Numbered from the stretch's first letter, positions 46,208 through 56,888 are shown. The stretch is DNA of 64,000 bases from Methanosarcina vacuolata Z-761 (GCF_000969905.1 NZ_CP009520.1:4441753-4505752), one strand, 5' to 3'. Notes: generated from the letters alone by a model not told the origin. Numbers and translations are program-made.

Positions 46208-46235
46208 TTGAATTCCTCAAATTAACTCCAAAATT

Positions 46236-48305
46236 TTAACTTGACATGTTTTCTGATCCTTCTTTTAAGTCACCAAATTTGAACTTCTCCGTAGCTGTTT
46301 TCATTCTTTCCCCAAGCAAAGAAAGATCGCTAGCCATGTTAGCAAGTTCTGACATTGAAGCGCTCTGCTCTTCAAGAGCTGCAGCAGTTTCCTGGGTCCC
46401 TGTGGCGGACTGTTCCGAAATTGAGGAAATATCCTCTAGAGCGGAAGTGATTTCTTCAATAGATGCAGACTGTTCTTCTGTAGCAGCTGCAACATCTTCT
46501 ACCATATTTGTAATTTCATTGATTGTAGTTACAATCCCTGCAACCATTTCAACTGCGTTGTTAACAGACAGGGAACCGGCCTGTACATCTTTTTTACTGG
46601 CCTCTATACTTTCCACGGTTTCACTGATACTGTTTCTTATTTCATCGATTAAGCTGGAAATGTCATTAGCAGCACGACCGGATTCGTCGGCAAGTTTTCG
46701 GACCTCATCGGCTACAACAGAGAAACCCCGGCCGTGCTCGCCAGCCCGGGCAGCCTCAATTGCAGCGTTCAACGCAAGCATATTTGTTTGGTCGGCAATC
46801 CTGGTAATAAGAGTTACAATTTCATTGATTTGTTGAGACTTGGAGTCAAGCTCCGTTATCACTTCCTTAGTTTCATCAACAGAGAAGCGAATACGGTCCA
46901 TTTTTACCAGGATTTCTCTTGAGGCGTTTCCGATGTTATTGACAGAGTTATTGACAAGATTCGTATTTTTAGAAACTTTCTGGGTATTCTCCGCAATTTC
47001 CTGGATATTGTGTGTCATGTCCTGCATTGCATGAGTTATATCCACTATTTTTGTACTCTGCACTTCAGCCCCGTTTGAGATTTCAGTTGCAGTGTCAGAA
47101 ATTTTCCTTGAAGCTGAAGCCACTTCCTCAGAAGAAGCAGACATTTCTTCTGAAAGTGTAGAAAGGTGAACCGAACTTTCCTGAATTCCTTTTATTAGGC
47201 TCCGAAGATTTTCAACCATTGATTTAAAAGCTTGTGATAGTTGAGAGATTTCGCTTCTCGAATTTCCTTTAATCTCAACACTAAGGTCTCCCTTAGAAAT
47301 TTTCTCGGCCGCTTCGAGCAGTTCGTATATGGGTTTTCTGTAGAGGTCCAAAATCACAAAAACAAGTAAAGCACCGATAAGTATTGAAAGAAGAGTAACG
47401 AAAAATATTTTATTTATAGAATTTACGATCAGAGTGTTGAGCTTCTCTTTCTGGTCGGCACTGGCGGCTTCAGCATCCCCTTTAATCTGTGAAGCTATGG
47501 TTGCCATATTTTTCACATCAATCGCCTGTTTCTGTTTAAGAATCGTCAGGCGATCAAAGTCATTACGGCTTTCTTTGACGTTGGCAATTATTGTGTTTCC
47601 AAGCTCAAGGTTTTCAGGTTTTACCATCTGCTGATTTAAACTCTTAGTAACTTCAGTTATATTCTCCATAAGCCGATAGAAGTTTTTCGCATACTGATCT
47701 TCGGAAGTAATTATATAATTCTGGTACTGGTTTCGAGCATCCATTGCAAGTATGCTGATTTTCTGAGCTTCCTGAGCATTGGATAATTTTTGCTGGAGAA
47801 CTTCGCCTGAAGAACCGTTTTCTACATATTGTTGATATTGAAACATCTGGTCTTGATAAAGTTCATCTGCTTTCTGTAAAATAAGCTCTCCATTTGAGTC
47901 AATATCGGTTCTCAGGGCTATCTCTTCATCGTTTGCTTTAACATAGCTATCAAAATTTTCCCTGAATTCGCTAGAATTTTTAAGGATAGAATCCATTCGG
48001 TCCTGGTTTACAGGATCAAGGTAGCCGAGATATATTTCTTTGGATATAGATGCTTGCGTGGGTATAAGATCAAGGTGTTTGTAAGTGTCTTCCTTATAAA
48101 CAGGATCACCATAAATAACATAATTTTCCTGAGCTTCCAGGGCTCCCTGCATATTATTTGTGATAAAGGTCATGTTTTGAATGGCCCGGCTTTTCTTTTC
48201 AACATCGTTCATACCATGATAACCTGTGTACCCAACAAAGAAAATCAAAATCAGAAGAAGAGCAAAGCCTATAACTAGATGCCCTATTTTTGTGTTTTTA
48301 TACAT
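46236..48305 (-). CDS. Methyl-accepting chemotaxis protein
   Basis: A 689-aa membrane receptor. TM1 lies about residues 11-31, an external four-helix-type sensor domain follows to about 290, TM2 is near 295-318, HAMP about 320-372, and a long cytoplasmic signalling coiled coil carries the hairpin tip [24 protein letters not shown]. Gln/Glu pairs in flanking helices are candidate methylation sites. ATG 48305 is chosen over 48335 because GGGTGAG lies 5 nt before it. Confidence 0.93.
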   Translation of the reverse strand: MYKNTKIGHLVIGFALLLILIFFVGYTGYHGMNDVEKKSRAIQNMTFITNNMQGALEAQENYVIYGDPVYKEDTYKHLDLIPTQASISKEIYLGYLDPVNQDRMDSILKNSSEFRENFDSYVKANDEEIALRTDIDSNGELILQKADELYQDQMFQYQQYVENGSSGEVLQQKLSNAQEAQKISILAMDARNQYQNYIITSEDQYAKNFYRLMENITEVTKSLNQQMVKPENLELGNTIIANVKESRNDFDRLTILKQKQAIDVKNMATIASQIKGDAEAASADQKEKLNTLIVNSINKIFFVTLLSILIGALLVFVILDLYRKPIYELLEAAEKISKGDLSVEIKGNSRSEISQLSQAFKSMVENLRSLIKGIQESSVHLSTLSEEMSASSEEVASASRKISDTATEISNGAEVQSTKIVDITHAMQDMTHNIQEIAENTQKVSKNTNLVNNSVNNIGNASREILVKMDRIRFSVDETKEVITELDSKSQQINEIVTLITRIADQTNMLALNAAIEAARAGEHGRGFSVVADEVRKLADESGRAANDISSLIDEIRNSISETVESIEASKKDVQAGSLSVNNAVEMVAGIVTTINEITNMVEDVAAATEEQSASIEEITSALEDISSISEQSATGTQETAAALEEQSASMSELANMASDLSLLGERMKTATEKFKFGDLKEGSENMSS

Positions 48306-48339
48306 TTTTCTCACCCTTGCCTTCAGCTTCTCCACTTCT

Positions 48340-48390
48340 ATACATCTTCTATACCTCTTCTATACCTCTTCTATACCTCTTCTATCTTCA
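48340..48390. repeat. 13-bp array in the MCP 5' flank
   Basis: Four copies of CTTCTATACCT(C/A)T within 35-90 nt of the MCP start, possibly within the leader or promoter. Confidence 0.75.
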
Positions 48391-48677
48391 TGGACTGTTA
48401 AAATATCAGTAGTATCCGCAAGGAAAGTTAAAGGGGGGAATGTTTCTATGGAGACTACCTGATCTTCCCAAAAAATTATTCAATACAGACTATTTAAGAG
48501 TTGATAAATTTTTTGATATATTAAAAAAGAGAACATGATAGAAAATTATTTTCTGTGATTTTAACCCAGTTTCACTCAATATCTCTTTAGATGTCTACCA
48601 AGTCTGACCTTTAGGCAACCGTCTTTTTATTTTTGCATATATATTGAAACTGTCTTTTTATTTTTGCATATATGTTA

Positions 48678-48735
48678 TGGACTTACGCACCTGAGCAACA
48701 TAATGAATTACGGCAAAGACTGTGGATAAATTATA
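48678..48735. mobile_element. Solo end of the element found at 62944-63064
   Basis: TGGACTTACGCACCTGAGCA and about 40 further bases match one end of the complete inverted-repeat element near the right edge of the window. It abuts the 3' end of the response-regulator gene. Confidence 0.6.
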
Positions 48736-48738
48736 TCT

Positions 48739-49113
48739 TCAAGAGTCCGCTATTGTAAGAAAATACTCGACCTGTGAGCCAAAGTCGCCAAAGTTTATGG
48801 GTTTGGCAAGAACAGCATAACATCCAGCCTTAAGGAACTTTTCTTTACATTCAGGATCAGAGTAACCTGTGACTGCAACTACCTTTATACCCCGAGTTTC
48901 AGGGTTGAGTTTTATTTTTTGAAGCAATTCAAGACCGTGCATTTTCGGAAGTTCCATATCAAGTAATATCAGGTCAATTTTTGCTTTATTGAGAATTTCA
49001 AGAGCTTCAAAACCATTTTTCGCCTTTTTCGGCTCATGTCCAAAGGACTTAAGTAAGTCTGCTTCAACGGTCAGATTAAGTAAGTTATCTTCAACAATCA
49101 GGATTTCAGGCAC
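48739..49113 (-). CDS. Stand-alone response regulator (receiver domain)
   Basis: A 124-aa single receiver domain with acidic pair Glu8-Asp9, phosphoacceptor Asp52 (LLDMELP), Thr/Ser switch VTGYS and Lys in LAKP. It is of the CheY/DivK type found with hybrid kinases. GTG 49113 has GGAGGAG upstream. It is 400 nt from the MCP and probably a separate transcript; a role in chemotaxis is inferred from position only. Confidence 0.88.
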   Translation of the reverse strand: MPEILIVEDNLLNLTVEADLLKSFGHEPKKAKNGFEALEILNKAKIDLILLDMELPKMHGLELLQKIKLNPETRGIKVVAVTGYSDPECKEKFLKAGCYAVLAKPINFGDFGSQVEYFLTIADS

Positions 49114-49248
49114 TCAAATCTCCTCCTAAGGGGGGTTGCTTGAAGATTTTGTAAGCTGAACTTTTTATAAATAAGATTCATAAACGAGATTTTTTTGTAA
49201 ACAAGATACTATAAATGAAATTTTGTCAAATAAATGCTAAGTAACGGA

Positions 49249-49372
49249 TTTTCTAACGCATTGAGTTTTCTAATGCATTGAGTTTTCTAACGCATTGAGT
49301 TTTCTAACGCATTGAGTTTTCTAATGCATTGAGTTTTCTAACGCATTGAGTTTTCTAATGCATTGAGTTTTC
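49249..49372. repeat. 17-bp tandem array
   Basis: Seven copies of TTTTCTAACGCATTGAG, the last interrupted by the small element that starts at 49372. Confidence 0.92.
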
Positions 49373-49459
49373 TAGTGTCGCGTCAATTTTCAAGGATTCA
49401 CTGATTCCGAATAATTGTAATTGATTTTATGCGACATTTTGCAGTTGATTCGACACTAG
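49372..49459. mobile_element. Complete 88-bp inverted-repeat mini-element
   Basis: Ends CTAGTGTCGCGTCAA and TTGATTCGACACTAG form 15-bp terminal inverted repeats with two mismatches. There is no coding capacity. It sits in the last unit of the 17-bp array; one of its ends recurs at 13134. Confidence 0.7.
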
Positions 49460-50263
49460 TAAATAATGAATTTTTTAAGTAAGGTCTGAAACAAGAAAAT
49501 GTAAAATGAAAATCTTTCCTTGTATCTTTACATGTATACCTTAGTCTTCCCTAAAACCAGGGCCATAAAGTTATGGAGATATTATTCTATCTTCAACAAG
49601 TATACCTTAGGCCTATAAATATTCCCGAGGTTAGTTTCAATTTACAATAATATATGAAGTTTAAGAAAATATAAATTTATTTGTTAGATTTAGATTCATA
49701 TTATCAATATATAAATAGTGATAAAAATAATTTATTTAAATTCAAGGTTCGTTTTGGATATTACTGTGGTAGAAAAGAGCTGAAATTACTCCCAGATTAA
49801 ATCTAAAACAAACAGAGAAACGCTTTATTTACAAAACATAATATAATTAATGCATTATTTAAATTTGAAGATCAAAACCGGAACTCGGCTGAAGATTGGG
49901 ACAGAGTGGACAACTTTTGCAAATAATTTATTAGCATGTCAATTAACTAGAGAATCTAAATAAATTTCAGCTTTCTGACATTATAAAGACAATTAAAAAA
50001 TTTAATATAGCAGGTCTCGCATATATTTTTCTACACAATTTGGATAAATATGTCTTAACAAATAAACTGTACTGGTTACATATGTTAACCCTGAATAATT
50101 TTTGAATTAGGTCCTTTGATTCATGGCATAGGTTTGTGTAGAATATGCAAGCAAAAGGCAAACTTCTGCAAAGATAAAAATAAGGTGTCGAACATTCCAA
50201 AAAATAAAAGTGTAAATATCATCCGATATTGTCGCTTGTTCAAGAACGGAAGAAGGGAAATGA
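49460..50263. other. Divergent spacer between the two chemotaxis operons
   Basis: About 800 AT-rich bases holding the promoters of the rightward cheY operon. No gene is supportable; several ATATAAAT-like sequences around 49670-49720 prevent a unique TATA assignment. Confidence 0.45.
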
Positions 50264-50629
50264 ATGGCCAGAATTATGATCGTGGACGATGCCGAATTTA
50301 TGCGGATGATTATTAGAGATATTCTTCTGATTCACGGACATGAAGTTGTTGCTGAGGTCGATGATGGGGAAGAGGCAATTCAGATTTATTTCGAAGTAAA
50401 GCCCGATATTGTGTTAATGGATATAATTATGCCAGATATGGATGGAAAAGAGGCACTGCAAAAAATTCTTACTATGGACCCTAAGGCAAAAATAGTAATG
50501 TGTTCTTCCATTGGTCAACAGGCCCTCATAACTGAATCAATGAAAATAGGAGCTATGGGTTTTATAGTAAAGCCTTTTGAGCCTGATGGAATGCTCGATG
50601 TAATAAGAAAAATTGCTGAACCGAATTAG
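50264..50629 (+). CDS. cheY: Chemotaxis response regulator CheY
   Basis: A 121-aa CheY with Asp8-Asp9, phosphoacceptor Asp53 (VLMDIIMP), CSSIGQQ and the KPF lysine. It relays CheA phosphate to the motor, or to other targets in methanosarcinas whose motility is doubtful. ATG 50264 follows GAAGAAGGGAA. First gene of the rightward che set. Confidence 0.92.
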   Translation: MARIMIVDDAEFMRMIIRDILLIHGHEVVAEVDDGEEAIQIYFEVKPDIVLMDIIMPDMDGKEALQKILTMDPKAKIVMCSSIGQQALITESMKIGAMGFIVKPFEPDGMLDVIRKIAEPN

Positions 50630-50691
50630 ATCCGATTTGAGTCTGATTGTAAATCAGTACTATTAAATCAAATTGCATTAACTGAAACTGC

Positions 50692-50787
50692 ATTGAATAA
50701 AACAATTGAAGCTGTATTGAATAAAACAATTGAAGCTGTATTGAATAAAACAATTGAAGCTGTATTGAATAAAACAATTGAAGCTGC
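50692..50787. repeat. 24-bp tandem array between cheY and cheB
   Basis: Four copies of ATTGAATAAAACAATTGAAG plus CTGT. Confidence 0.92.
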
Positions 50788-50908
50788 ACTAATTATGTCA
50801 AATTAGACTTTTGTTAAATAAAAATTACAAGACGAAACTATCAAAAGACGAACTATTAAAAGACAAAACTATTAAAATAAATATTATATTTGAAGAAAAG
50901 TGCTTGAG

Positions 50909-51373
50909 ATGACTATCCGCGCACTTATAGTGACTGATTCTGCTTTAATTCGCAAATTCCTTTCCGATATTCTCAGTCAGGACCCGAATCTCAGAGTTAT
51001 AGGAACGGCATTCAATGGAAAGGACGGCCTTGAAAAAATTAAAAAATTAAAGCCTGATGTCGTTCTTCTAGACAATGTTATGCCTATTTTTGACGGCCTT
51101 AAGACTCTTGCGCGGGTTATGAAAGAGTGCCCAACTCCTGTTGTAATGATTTCAGCCCCTGGGGAAAGAGCTAAGGAGATTACGCTTACAGCCTTTGAAT
51201 ACGGAGCAGTGGATGTAATCAAGAAGCCTGAAGGGATTCTCAGTCAGAGAATACCAGATATTGCAGAAGAAATTTGCAGAAAAACCCGTGCAGCTGCAAA
51301 AGCTAATCTTGAAAATCTGGAGTTCATGCGAAATAGGAGGAAAAACCGGACATCAATAAAAGAAAAAAATTAG
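50909..51373 (+). CDS. cheB: CheB-like receiver lacking the methylesterase domain
   Basis: A 154-aa protein. The receiver domain is CheB-type (RALIVTDSALIRKFLSDILSQDP, phosphoacceptor Asp in LLDNVMPIFDGL, PTPVVMISA, KKPEG) and it ends in the start of the CheB linker helix, then a basic tail. The C-terminal methylesterase/deamidase domain (normally ~190 more residues) is missing and there is no remnant in the 180 nt before cheA. The first acidic pocket residue is Thr (TD for DD). GTG 50900 is an alternative start. Receptor demethylation must come from another gene or be absent. Confidence 0.75.
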   Translation: MTIRALIVTDSALIRKFLSDILSQDPNLRVIGTAFNGKDGLEKIKKLKPDVVLLDNVMPIFDGLKTLARVMKECPTPVVMISAPGERAKEITLTAFEYGAVDVIKKPEGILSQRIPDIAEEICRKTRAAAKANLENLEFMRNRRKNRTSIKEKN

Positions 51374-51555
51374 AGTATAAAGCTGAACAGAAATAGAAAC
51401 TAAACAAATGTTAGGATTAAACTAGAAATAGGGACTAAAAACCATAATTGAATACGAGACCTAATCTAGAATTCAATCCCATTGAATTCTGTGTTGAAAA
51501 ATCATCTAAAAAGGAAAAAAGGAAAATCTGAACTTCCAAAAAAGCAGGGAAAATT

Positions 51556-53409
51556 ATGGATATGTCAAAATATATGGGCATTTTCAGGGCAGAGTCTGAG
51601 AAATATATCAAAGAGTTGAGTGATTCCCTGCTGGTGCTTGAGACTGATCCTGAAAATGCGGAACAGATGAATACGTTATTTCGTGCAGCTCATACATTCA
51701 AAGGTATGGCCGCAACTATGGGGTTCAAACAAATTGTAGAGTTAACGCATGAAATGGAAAGTTTGATAGACAGACTGCGTACACGGCAAATTGTACTTAA
51801 TTCTTCTTTGATTGATGTTCTCTTGGTATGTGTGGATGCCCTTGAGGAGCTTTTAGAAAATGTCTGTGAGAGTGAGGGAAATAAGCCCGGAAAAAGAGAA
51901 AAAGATGGGGAGACTAAAAACGAGTCCCATACTGATGTCTACGAAGTGTTAAAAGCCTTAAGGGAAGTAAACGATTCTCCTGAAAACGCTTCCATTCAAA
52001 ATGCCGGAGATAAATCCCTGCCTGCAGAGAAAGAAAGTGAAGAAGGCGGAGAAGAAGGTGGAGAAGAAAGTGGAGAAGAAGGTGGAGAAGAAGGCGGAGA
52101 AGAAGGCTGGAAAATAAAAGATAACGGAAAAAAATGCATTAGAGATAAAGAAATATCAAAAACTGAAGAAACTAATAAAGTAAAAAATGCCGCGAAAGAA
52201 ATATATCGGCCAGAAAAAGAAGAAAAAACTCCAGCTTATCCAAAATCAAATCCTAAAGTGAAAATTGTTCAGAACCCCAGAATCAGTACCGAGCAGCTTG
52301 ATAAATTGATGAATCTCGTGGGCGAGCTCGTAATTAACCAGAGCAGAATAAACGAGCTTACGCGCAACCTGCAATCCAAGGAGCTTGAGGCTGCACTTTC
52401 AGATTTTCATAAACTAACAAGAGAACTGCAAGATGAAGTGATCGAGGCAAGAATGGTACCTCTGGACCATATTACCTATATCTATCCCAGAATGATCAGA
52501 GATCTTGCACGCGTACAAAATAAAAAAATTGATTTTGTAATCAAGGGTAAAGAAATCAAGCTCGACAGAACTATTCTCGAAGAAATCGGGGATTCCCTGG
52601 TTCACCTGTTAAGAAATGCAGTAGATCACGGAATAGAAATTCCGGAGAAGCGTGTGAAACTTGGGAAAAAAGAGAATGGTACTATACTGGTTACAGCTTC
52701 AAGACAGGAAAATTTTGTCCTTATTAGAATAGAAGATGATGGATGTGGAATAGATACTAACGAAATCAGGAAAGTTGCATTAAAGAAAGGAATTATCTCA
52801 AGAGAAAGTGCGGAGCAGCTTCAGGAAGAGGAAGCAATGCAGCTTATCTTTACTCCAGGTCTCAGTACCTCTGATAGTGTTACAGATATCTCCGGAAGGG
52901 GAATCGGGATGGATGTTGTAAAAAACAGAGTTGAACGCCTTGGAGGATCCGTAAAAGTTGAGTCAAAGCCTGGACTTGGTTCCAGGTTCGAATTGAAACT
53001 CCCTTTAACCGTTGCGGTTTATCAGGCCATGCTGGTAAGAGTTGAAAAGGAAAAGTACGCAATTCCCTTCACAAACATAGTGAAAAACATTGAAGTTAGC
53101 TCGCAGGAAATCAAGCATATCAAAGGACAGGAAGTCATTTTAATAGACAATAAAATTCTTCCACTTTTAAGATTGAGAAAGCAGTTTCAGCTACCTGATG
53201 ATGACAACGAGAACAATATTTTCGTAGTTATGGTTGAAAAACACGGGCAATATATTGGAGTAGTCGTAGATGAGCTGCTTGGAAAACAGGAAGTAATAGT
53301 AAAAAGCTTCAAAAGTAAGCTTCTTGATAATACCGGAAGATTTGCAGGAGCAACAATTCTGGGCGACGGAAACGTTATTTTAATTATCGATGTTAACTCC
53401 CTTATTTGA
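51556..53409 (+). CDS. cheA: Chemotaxis histidine kinase CheA
   Basis: A 617-aa CheA. HPt domain with phosphorylatable His46 (AAHTFKGMA), a variable linker with about five Gly-Gly-Glu-Glu repeats (residues 165-185), dimerisation helices from about 245, HATPase with N-box HLLRNAVDHGIE, DDGCGID and GRGIGMDVV, and a C-terminal CheW-like domain. The start follows AGCAGGGAAAATT. It sits between the receiver-only cheB and cheR. Confidence 0.95.
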   Translation: MDMSKYMGIFRAESEKYIKELSDSLLVLETDPENAEQMNTLFRAAHTFKGMAATMGFKQIVELTHEMESLIDRLRTRQIVLNSSLIDVLLVCVDALEELLENVCESEGNKPGKREKDGETKNESHTDVYEVLKALREVNDSPENASIQNAGDKSLPAEKESEEGGEEGGEESGEEGGEEGGEEGWKIKDNGKKCIRDKEISKTEETNKVKNAAKEIYRPEKEEKTPAYPKSNPKVKIVQNPRISTEQLDKLMNLVGELVINQSRINELTRNLQSKELEAALSDFHKLTRELQDEVIEARMVPLDHITYIYPRMIRDLARVQNKKIDFVIKGKEIKLDRTILEEIGDSLVHLLRNAVDHGIEIPEKRVKLGKKENGTILVTASRQENFVLIRIEDDGCGIDTNEIRKVALKKGIISRESAEQLQEEEAMQLIFTPGLSTSDSVTDISGRGIGMDVVKNRVERLGGSVKVESKPGLGSRFELKLPLTVAVYQAMLVRVEKEKYAIPFTNIVKNIEVSSQEIKHIKGQEVILIDNKILPLLRLRKQFQLPDDDNENNIFVVMVEKHGQYIGVVVDELLGKQEVIVKSFKSKLLDNTGRFAGATILGDGNVILIIDVNSLI

Positions 53410-53434
53410 GATACGTAGGAAGCATTAATGGGGA

Positions 53435-53658
53435 TAGAAAAACCTGGATAAAAAACCTGGATAAAAAAACCTGGATAAGAAAACCTGGATAAGAAAACCT
53501 GGATAAGAAAACCTGGATAAAAAACCTGGATAAAAAACCTGGATAAAAAACCTGGATGAAAAAACCTGGATAAGAAAACCTGGATAAGAAAACCTGGATA
53601 AGAAAACCTGGATAAGAAAACCTAGATAAGAAAACCTGGATAAGAAAACCTGGATAAA
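53435..53658. repeat. 14-15-bp array between cheA and cheR
   Basis: Sixteen copies of AAAACCTGGATAAG-like units fill nearly the whole cheA-cheR spacer. The cheR ribosome-binding site GGTGAAAAA follows directly. Confidence 0.95.
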
Positions 53659-53676
53659 AGTACTGCCGGTGAAAAA

Positions 53677-54597
53677 ATGGATAACGGTCCAGTTAGAAAG
53701 GCAAATGATAGTGAAATAAATAAAGAGAAAAATAAAGGGAAAAGTAAAGAGATAAATAGAGGGATAAAAACATATCAAAATCTAGAAAAAGACCCGGGCT
53801 TTGAATTATTAAAGAGAACTATTAGTGGAAACACCGGCTTTAACTGTGAACATTATAAGGAAGCTCATTTCAAGCGTAGAATTAACGTGCGCGTTCGCGC
53901 CACCAATTCTGAGAGTTATGGAGCATATCTGAAACTTTTAAAGAAAGATCCGGAAGAATACGAATTTCTTCTTGATGCTCTCACTGTAAATGTTAGTGAG
54001 TTTTTCCGAAATCCCGAAACCTTCAGAATAATCGAAAAAGATGTCGTTCCCTCTCTTGTTACAAACAGATCAGGACTATTTATCCGATCAATTCGCATCT
54101 GGAGTGCTGGTTGTGCGGCAGGAGAAGAGGCCTATTCCCTTGCTATCCTGCTGCACAGGACCCTGAAAAACGACTTTAATAAGTATAGAATAAGAATTAT
54201 AGGGACGGATATTGATATTCAAAGTCTGGAAAAAGCCAAAAAGGGCATTTATAATGAGAATTCACTTAAAAATCTTGATCCAGGCACAAAAGAACGTTAT
54301 TTCTTCAAACAGGGAGATAATTATCAGGTAATAGACGAGGTTAAGAATATAACGCAATTTAAACGCCACGATTTAATTTCAGATCCCAGAATCGATCATT
54401 TTGATCTTATTGTCTGCCGAAACGTAATGATATATTTTAAAAAGGAGATTCAAGAGCAATTACAGCTTAGTTTCTACAGGGCTCTCGAAAAAGGAGGATT
54501 TTTTATAATAGGAAAGTCCGAAACACTGCTTGAGACTGCATCAAGTTTCTTTAGATCTTATAATACAAGAGAGCGCCTGTACATAAAGGAAATCTAA
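53677..54597 (+). CDS. cheR: Chemotaxis methyltransferase CheR
   Basis: A 306-aa SAM-dependent methyltransferase that methylates glutamates of the MCP. After a ~35-residue charged N-terminal extension comes the helical CheR N domain (HYKEAHFKRRINVRVRATN) and the Rossmann domain with IWSAGCAAGEEAYSLAI, GTDID and FDLIVCRNVMIYF. GGTGAAAAA precedes ATG 53677. With no CheB esterase in this operon it may work against a paralogue elsewhere. Confidence 0.93.
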   Translation: MDNGPVRKANDSEINKEKNKGKSKEINRGIKTYQNLEKDPGFELLKRTISGNTGFNCEHYKEAHFKRRINVRVRATNSESYGAYLKLLKKDPEEYEFLLDALTVNVSEFFRNPETFRIIEKDVVPSLVTNRSGLFIRSIRIWSAGCAAGEEAYSLAILLHRTLKNDFNKYRIRIIGTDIDIQSLEKAKKGIYNENSLKNLDPGTKERYFFKQGDNYQVIDEVKNITQFKRHDLISDPRIDHFDLIVCRNVMIYFKKEIQEQLQLSFYRALEKGGFFIIGKSETLLETASSFFRSYNTRERLYIKEI

Positions 54598-55075
54598 AAG
54601 GAAATTTATGGAAGATCAAGAACCTGAGGAATTTGTATTATCCCAAAATTAGTTCACTTTTTTAATTTAGTTTAATAATTATATCATGTATACAGATAAC
54701 CCAACTATTTCATTTCAACTTCAAGCTTGCTTCATTTTATATGATCGTTCTCCTTTACTCAAATGAGTTGGAATTACTCAACATTTGACTTATGCCTACC
54801 TGCTGCTTTATCGCCTATTTAACTTTCGTACAGTTTAGAATCTGTGAAATAATTTTAGGAGACAACACGAGGATACCGGCAAAAATTACGGACGTACAGC
54901 AACCCTTGATACTTCTACTGGTGATCTCCTAATAAGGATTATTTTTAAGGACTGTTTTGAGAGAAGAAGCAACATTGATAAATAATTTTAGATTTTTAAA
55001 ATTCAGATTTTTAAAACAAGTCATTTTTTCAAACTGTTCATTTTTGAATTCACTTTCGTTTCTTCATCTTTTCTC
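54598..55075. other. Intergenic region after cheR
   Basis: About 480 AT-rich bases without a gene. CheR's last bases AAGGAAATCTAA are followed by a near copy AAGGAAATTTAT. Confidence 0.4.
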
Positions 55076-55145
55076 TGAAAACGCACATGAAATTCTTCTA
55101 ATCAAAGGCACAAAGAAATGAAAGTACTTGGAAGAACTTTCATGC
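55076..55145 (-). repeat. Dispersed hairpin repeat, copy 5
   Basis: Reverse-oriented copy: ACGCACATGAAATTCTTCTA at the left and AAGAACTTTCATGCC at the right, with the hairpin GAAAGTACTTGGAAGAACTT inside. Confidence 0.82.
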
Positions 55146-55269
55146 CAAAATTATATATCTGATATAAATATTATAATTCACATTATTAGTTCCATTAATA
55201 AAGCAAAAGAAATAAAAGTAGCATAAAACTTTAAATGTGTATCTGAGGCTAGATCCAAGGTAAAGTGAC

Positions 55270-55530
55270 ACATTGAGTATACCTACTCTGAGTCTACCTA
55301 AGTACACTCTTAGTATATTTTAAGTATACTTTAAGCAACAAATTAAGTTATACTTTAGATAATACCATGAGTGCACTTGAAGTACGTATTATAGTCATGC
55401 CTGTAATTGTTGCAACAAAAAAACATCATTATATCTCATTGGGAAGTTGCATTATTTAGCCTCGTGACCATAGTATACATTAAGTATACATTAAGATACA
55501 TTAAGTACGCTTTAGATGACACTCTGAGCA
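55270..55530. repeat. AAGTATAC-rich region upstream of ftr
   Basis: Many scattered copies of AAGTATAC/TTAAGTATACTTTAAG over 260 nt, a partly palindromic motif. It could be promoter or regulator-binding sequence for ftr, 300 nt downstream, or simply decayed tandem repeats. Confidence 0.5.
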
Positions 55531-55819
55531 CTGCTCTAAAATTCTTTGAGTAACCCTTTGAGTAAACACTATATTCTCAGTTATTCTGTAAGAGATCTGA
55601 AAAGTTCTGAAAGCTTATAGAAGACTAGAAAACAGGGAACCAAACCTGATCATTCGTAAACTAATGTCATGGCAATTTAATTATTGAGCATACTCTTTGG
55701 CATAATCTTTGATAGCTTTTCATCAAAAGATGTCGATTCAGAGTTAACATGTGACCAATAAATAAATTTTCAAGATACTAGTTTCAAGATAACAATAATT
55801 AAGCAAATGGGAGATTTTT

Positions 55820-56713
55820 ATGGAAATCAACGGAGTAGAAATCGAAGATACATATGCAGAAGCGTTTCCGATCAAGATTGCACGGGTACTCATAACAGCT
55901 GCTACCAAGCGCTGGGCCCTTGTAGCAGCTACTGAAGCTATAGGCTTTGCAACATCCGTTATAATGTGTCCTGCCGAAGCTGGAATTGAGAGATTAGCAA
56001 GTCCCGGTGAGACTCCCGATGGCAGGCCTGGAGTTTACATTCAGATATGTAATTTTAAATATGAAGCTCTGGAAGGACAATTGCTTCAAAGAATTGGACA
56101 ATGTGTCCTCACAGCCCCTACAACTGCAGTTTTCAACGGGCTACCTGAGGCTGAAAAGCAGTTTGCCATTGGTGCTAAACTCAGATTTTTCGGAGATGGT
56201 ATGGAGTCAGAAGTCCAGATTGAAGGCCGCAAGATGCACAAAATTCCTATCATGGAAGGAGACTTCTTGAACGAGGAAAATATTGGAGCTGTAGCTGGAA
56301 TTGCAGGCGGAAACTTTTTCATCTTCGGAGACTCCCAGATGACCGCCCTGACCGCAGCCGAAGTTGCTGTTGATGCAATTGGAGAGCTTGAAGGTACAAT
56401 TACCCCCTTCCCTGGCGGCATTGTATCCAGCGGATCCAAATCCGGAGCAAACAAATACAAGTTCCTGAAAGCTACTGCTAATGAAAAATTCTGCCCTTCC
56501 ATAAAGGATAAGGTTGAAAACACTGAAATCCCGGCAGATGTCAATGCTGTTTATGAAATAGTCATCAACGGGCTTGATGAAGAAAGCATAAAAGCTGCCA
56601 TGAAAGCAGGAATTAAAGCCGCTGTAACTGTTCCGGGCGTTAAGAAAATCTCAGCAGGAAACTACGGCGGAAAGCTGGGTAAATATCAGTTTAAACTGCA
56701 TGAGCTCTTCTAA
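55820..56713 (+). CDS. ftr: Formylmethanofuran-tetrahydromethanopterin formyltransferase
   Basis: A 297-aa Ftr that transfers the formyl group between methanofuran and tetrahydrosarcinapterin, the second step of CO2 reduction and the reverse step of methyl oxidation. Start MEINGVEIEDTYAEAFPIK, the central GGNFFIFGDSQM and the C-terminal GGKLGKYQF are typical. GGGAG precedes ATG 55820. Single gene; the terminal GCTCTTCTAA is duplicated as GCTCTAAAAC just after the stop. Confidence 0.97.
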   Translation: MEINGVEIEDTYAEAFPIKIARVLITAATKRWALVAATEAIGFATSVIMCPAEAGIERLASPGETPDGRPGVYIQICNFKYEALEGQLLQRIGQCVLTAPTTAVFNGLPEAEKQFAIGAKLRFFGDGMESEVQIEGRKMHKIPIMEGDFLNEENIGAVAGIAGGNFFIFGDSQMTALTAAEVAVDAIGELEGTITPFPGGIVSSGSKSGANKYKFLKATANEKFCPSIKDKVENTEIPADVNAVYEIVINGLDEESIKAAMKAGIKAAVTVPGVKKISAGNYGGKLGKYQFKLHELF

Positions 56714-56797
56714 GCTCTAAAACTTTTTCTTTTTTTACTTTTTTCTCTATTCTTGGCTCGTCGCTACTTCGAGTGGGTAACTTGCATTTAACTTCAA

Positions 56798-56863
56798 ACG
56801 CACATGAAATTCTTCTAAATCACAGGCACAAAGAAATGAAAGTAGTTGAAAGAATTTTCATGC
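56798..56863 (-). repeat. Dispersed hairpin repeat, copy 6
   Basis: ACGCACATGAAATTCTTCTA to AGAATTTTCATGCC, reverse orientation, immediately downstream of ftr. Confidence 0.82.
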
Positions 56864-56888
56864 CAAGAATTTTCATGCCAAATGCTAA

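Noticed and set aside
53435..53658. CRISPR-like array between cheA and cheR
   Set aside because: Units are contiguous with no unique spacers, so it is a tandem repeat, as are all other arrays in the window.
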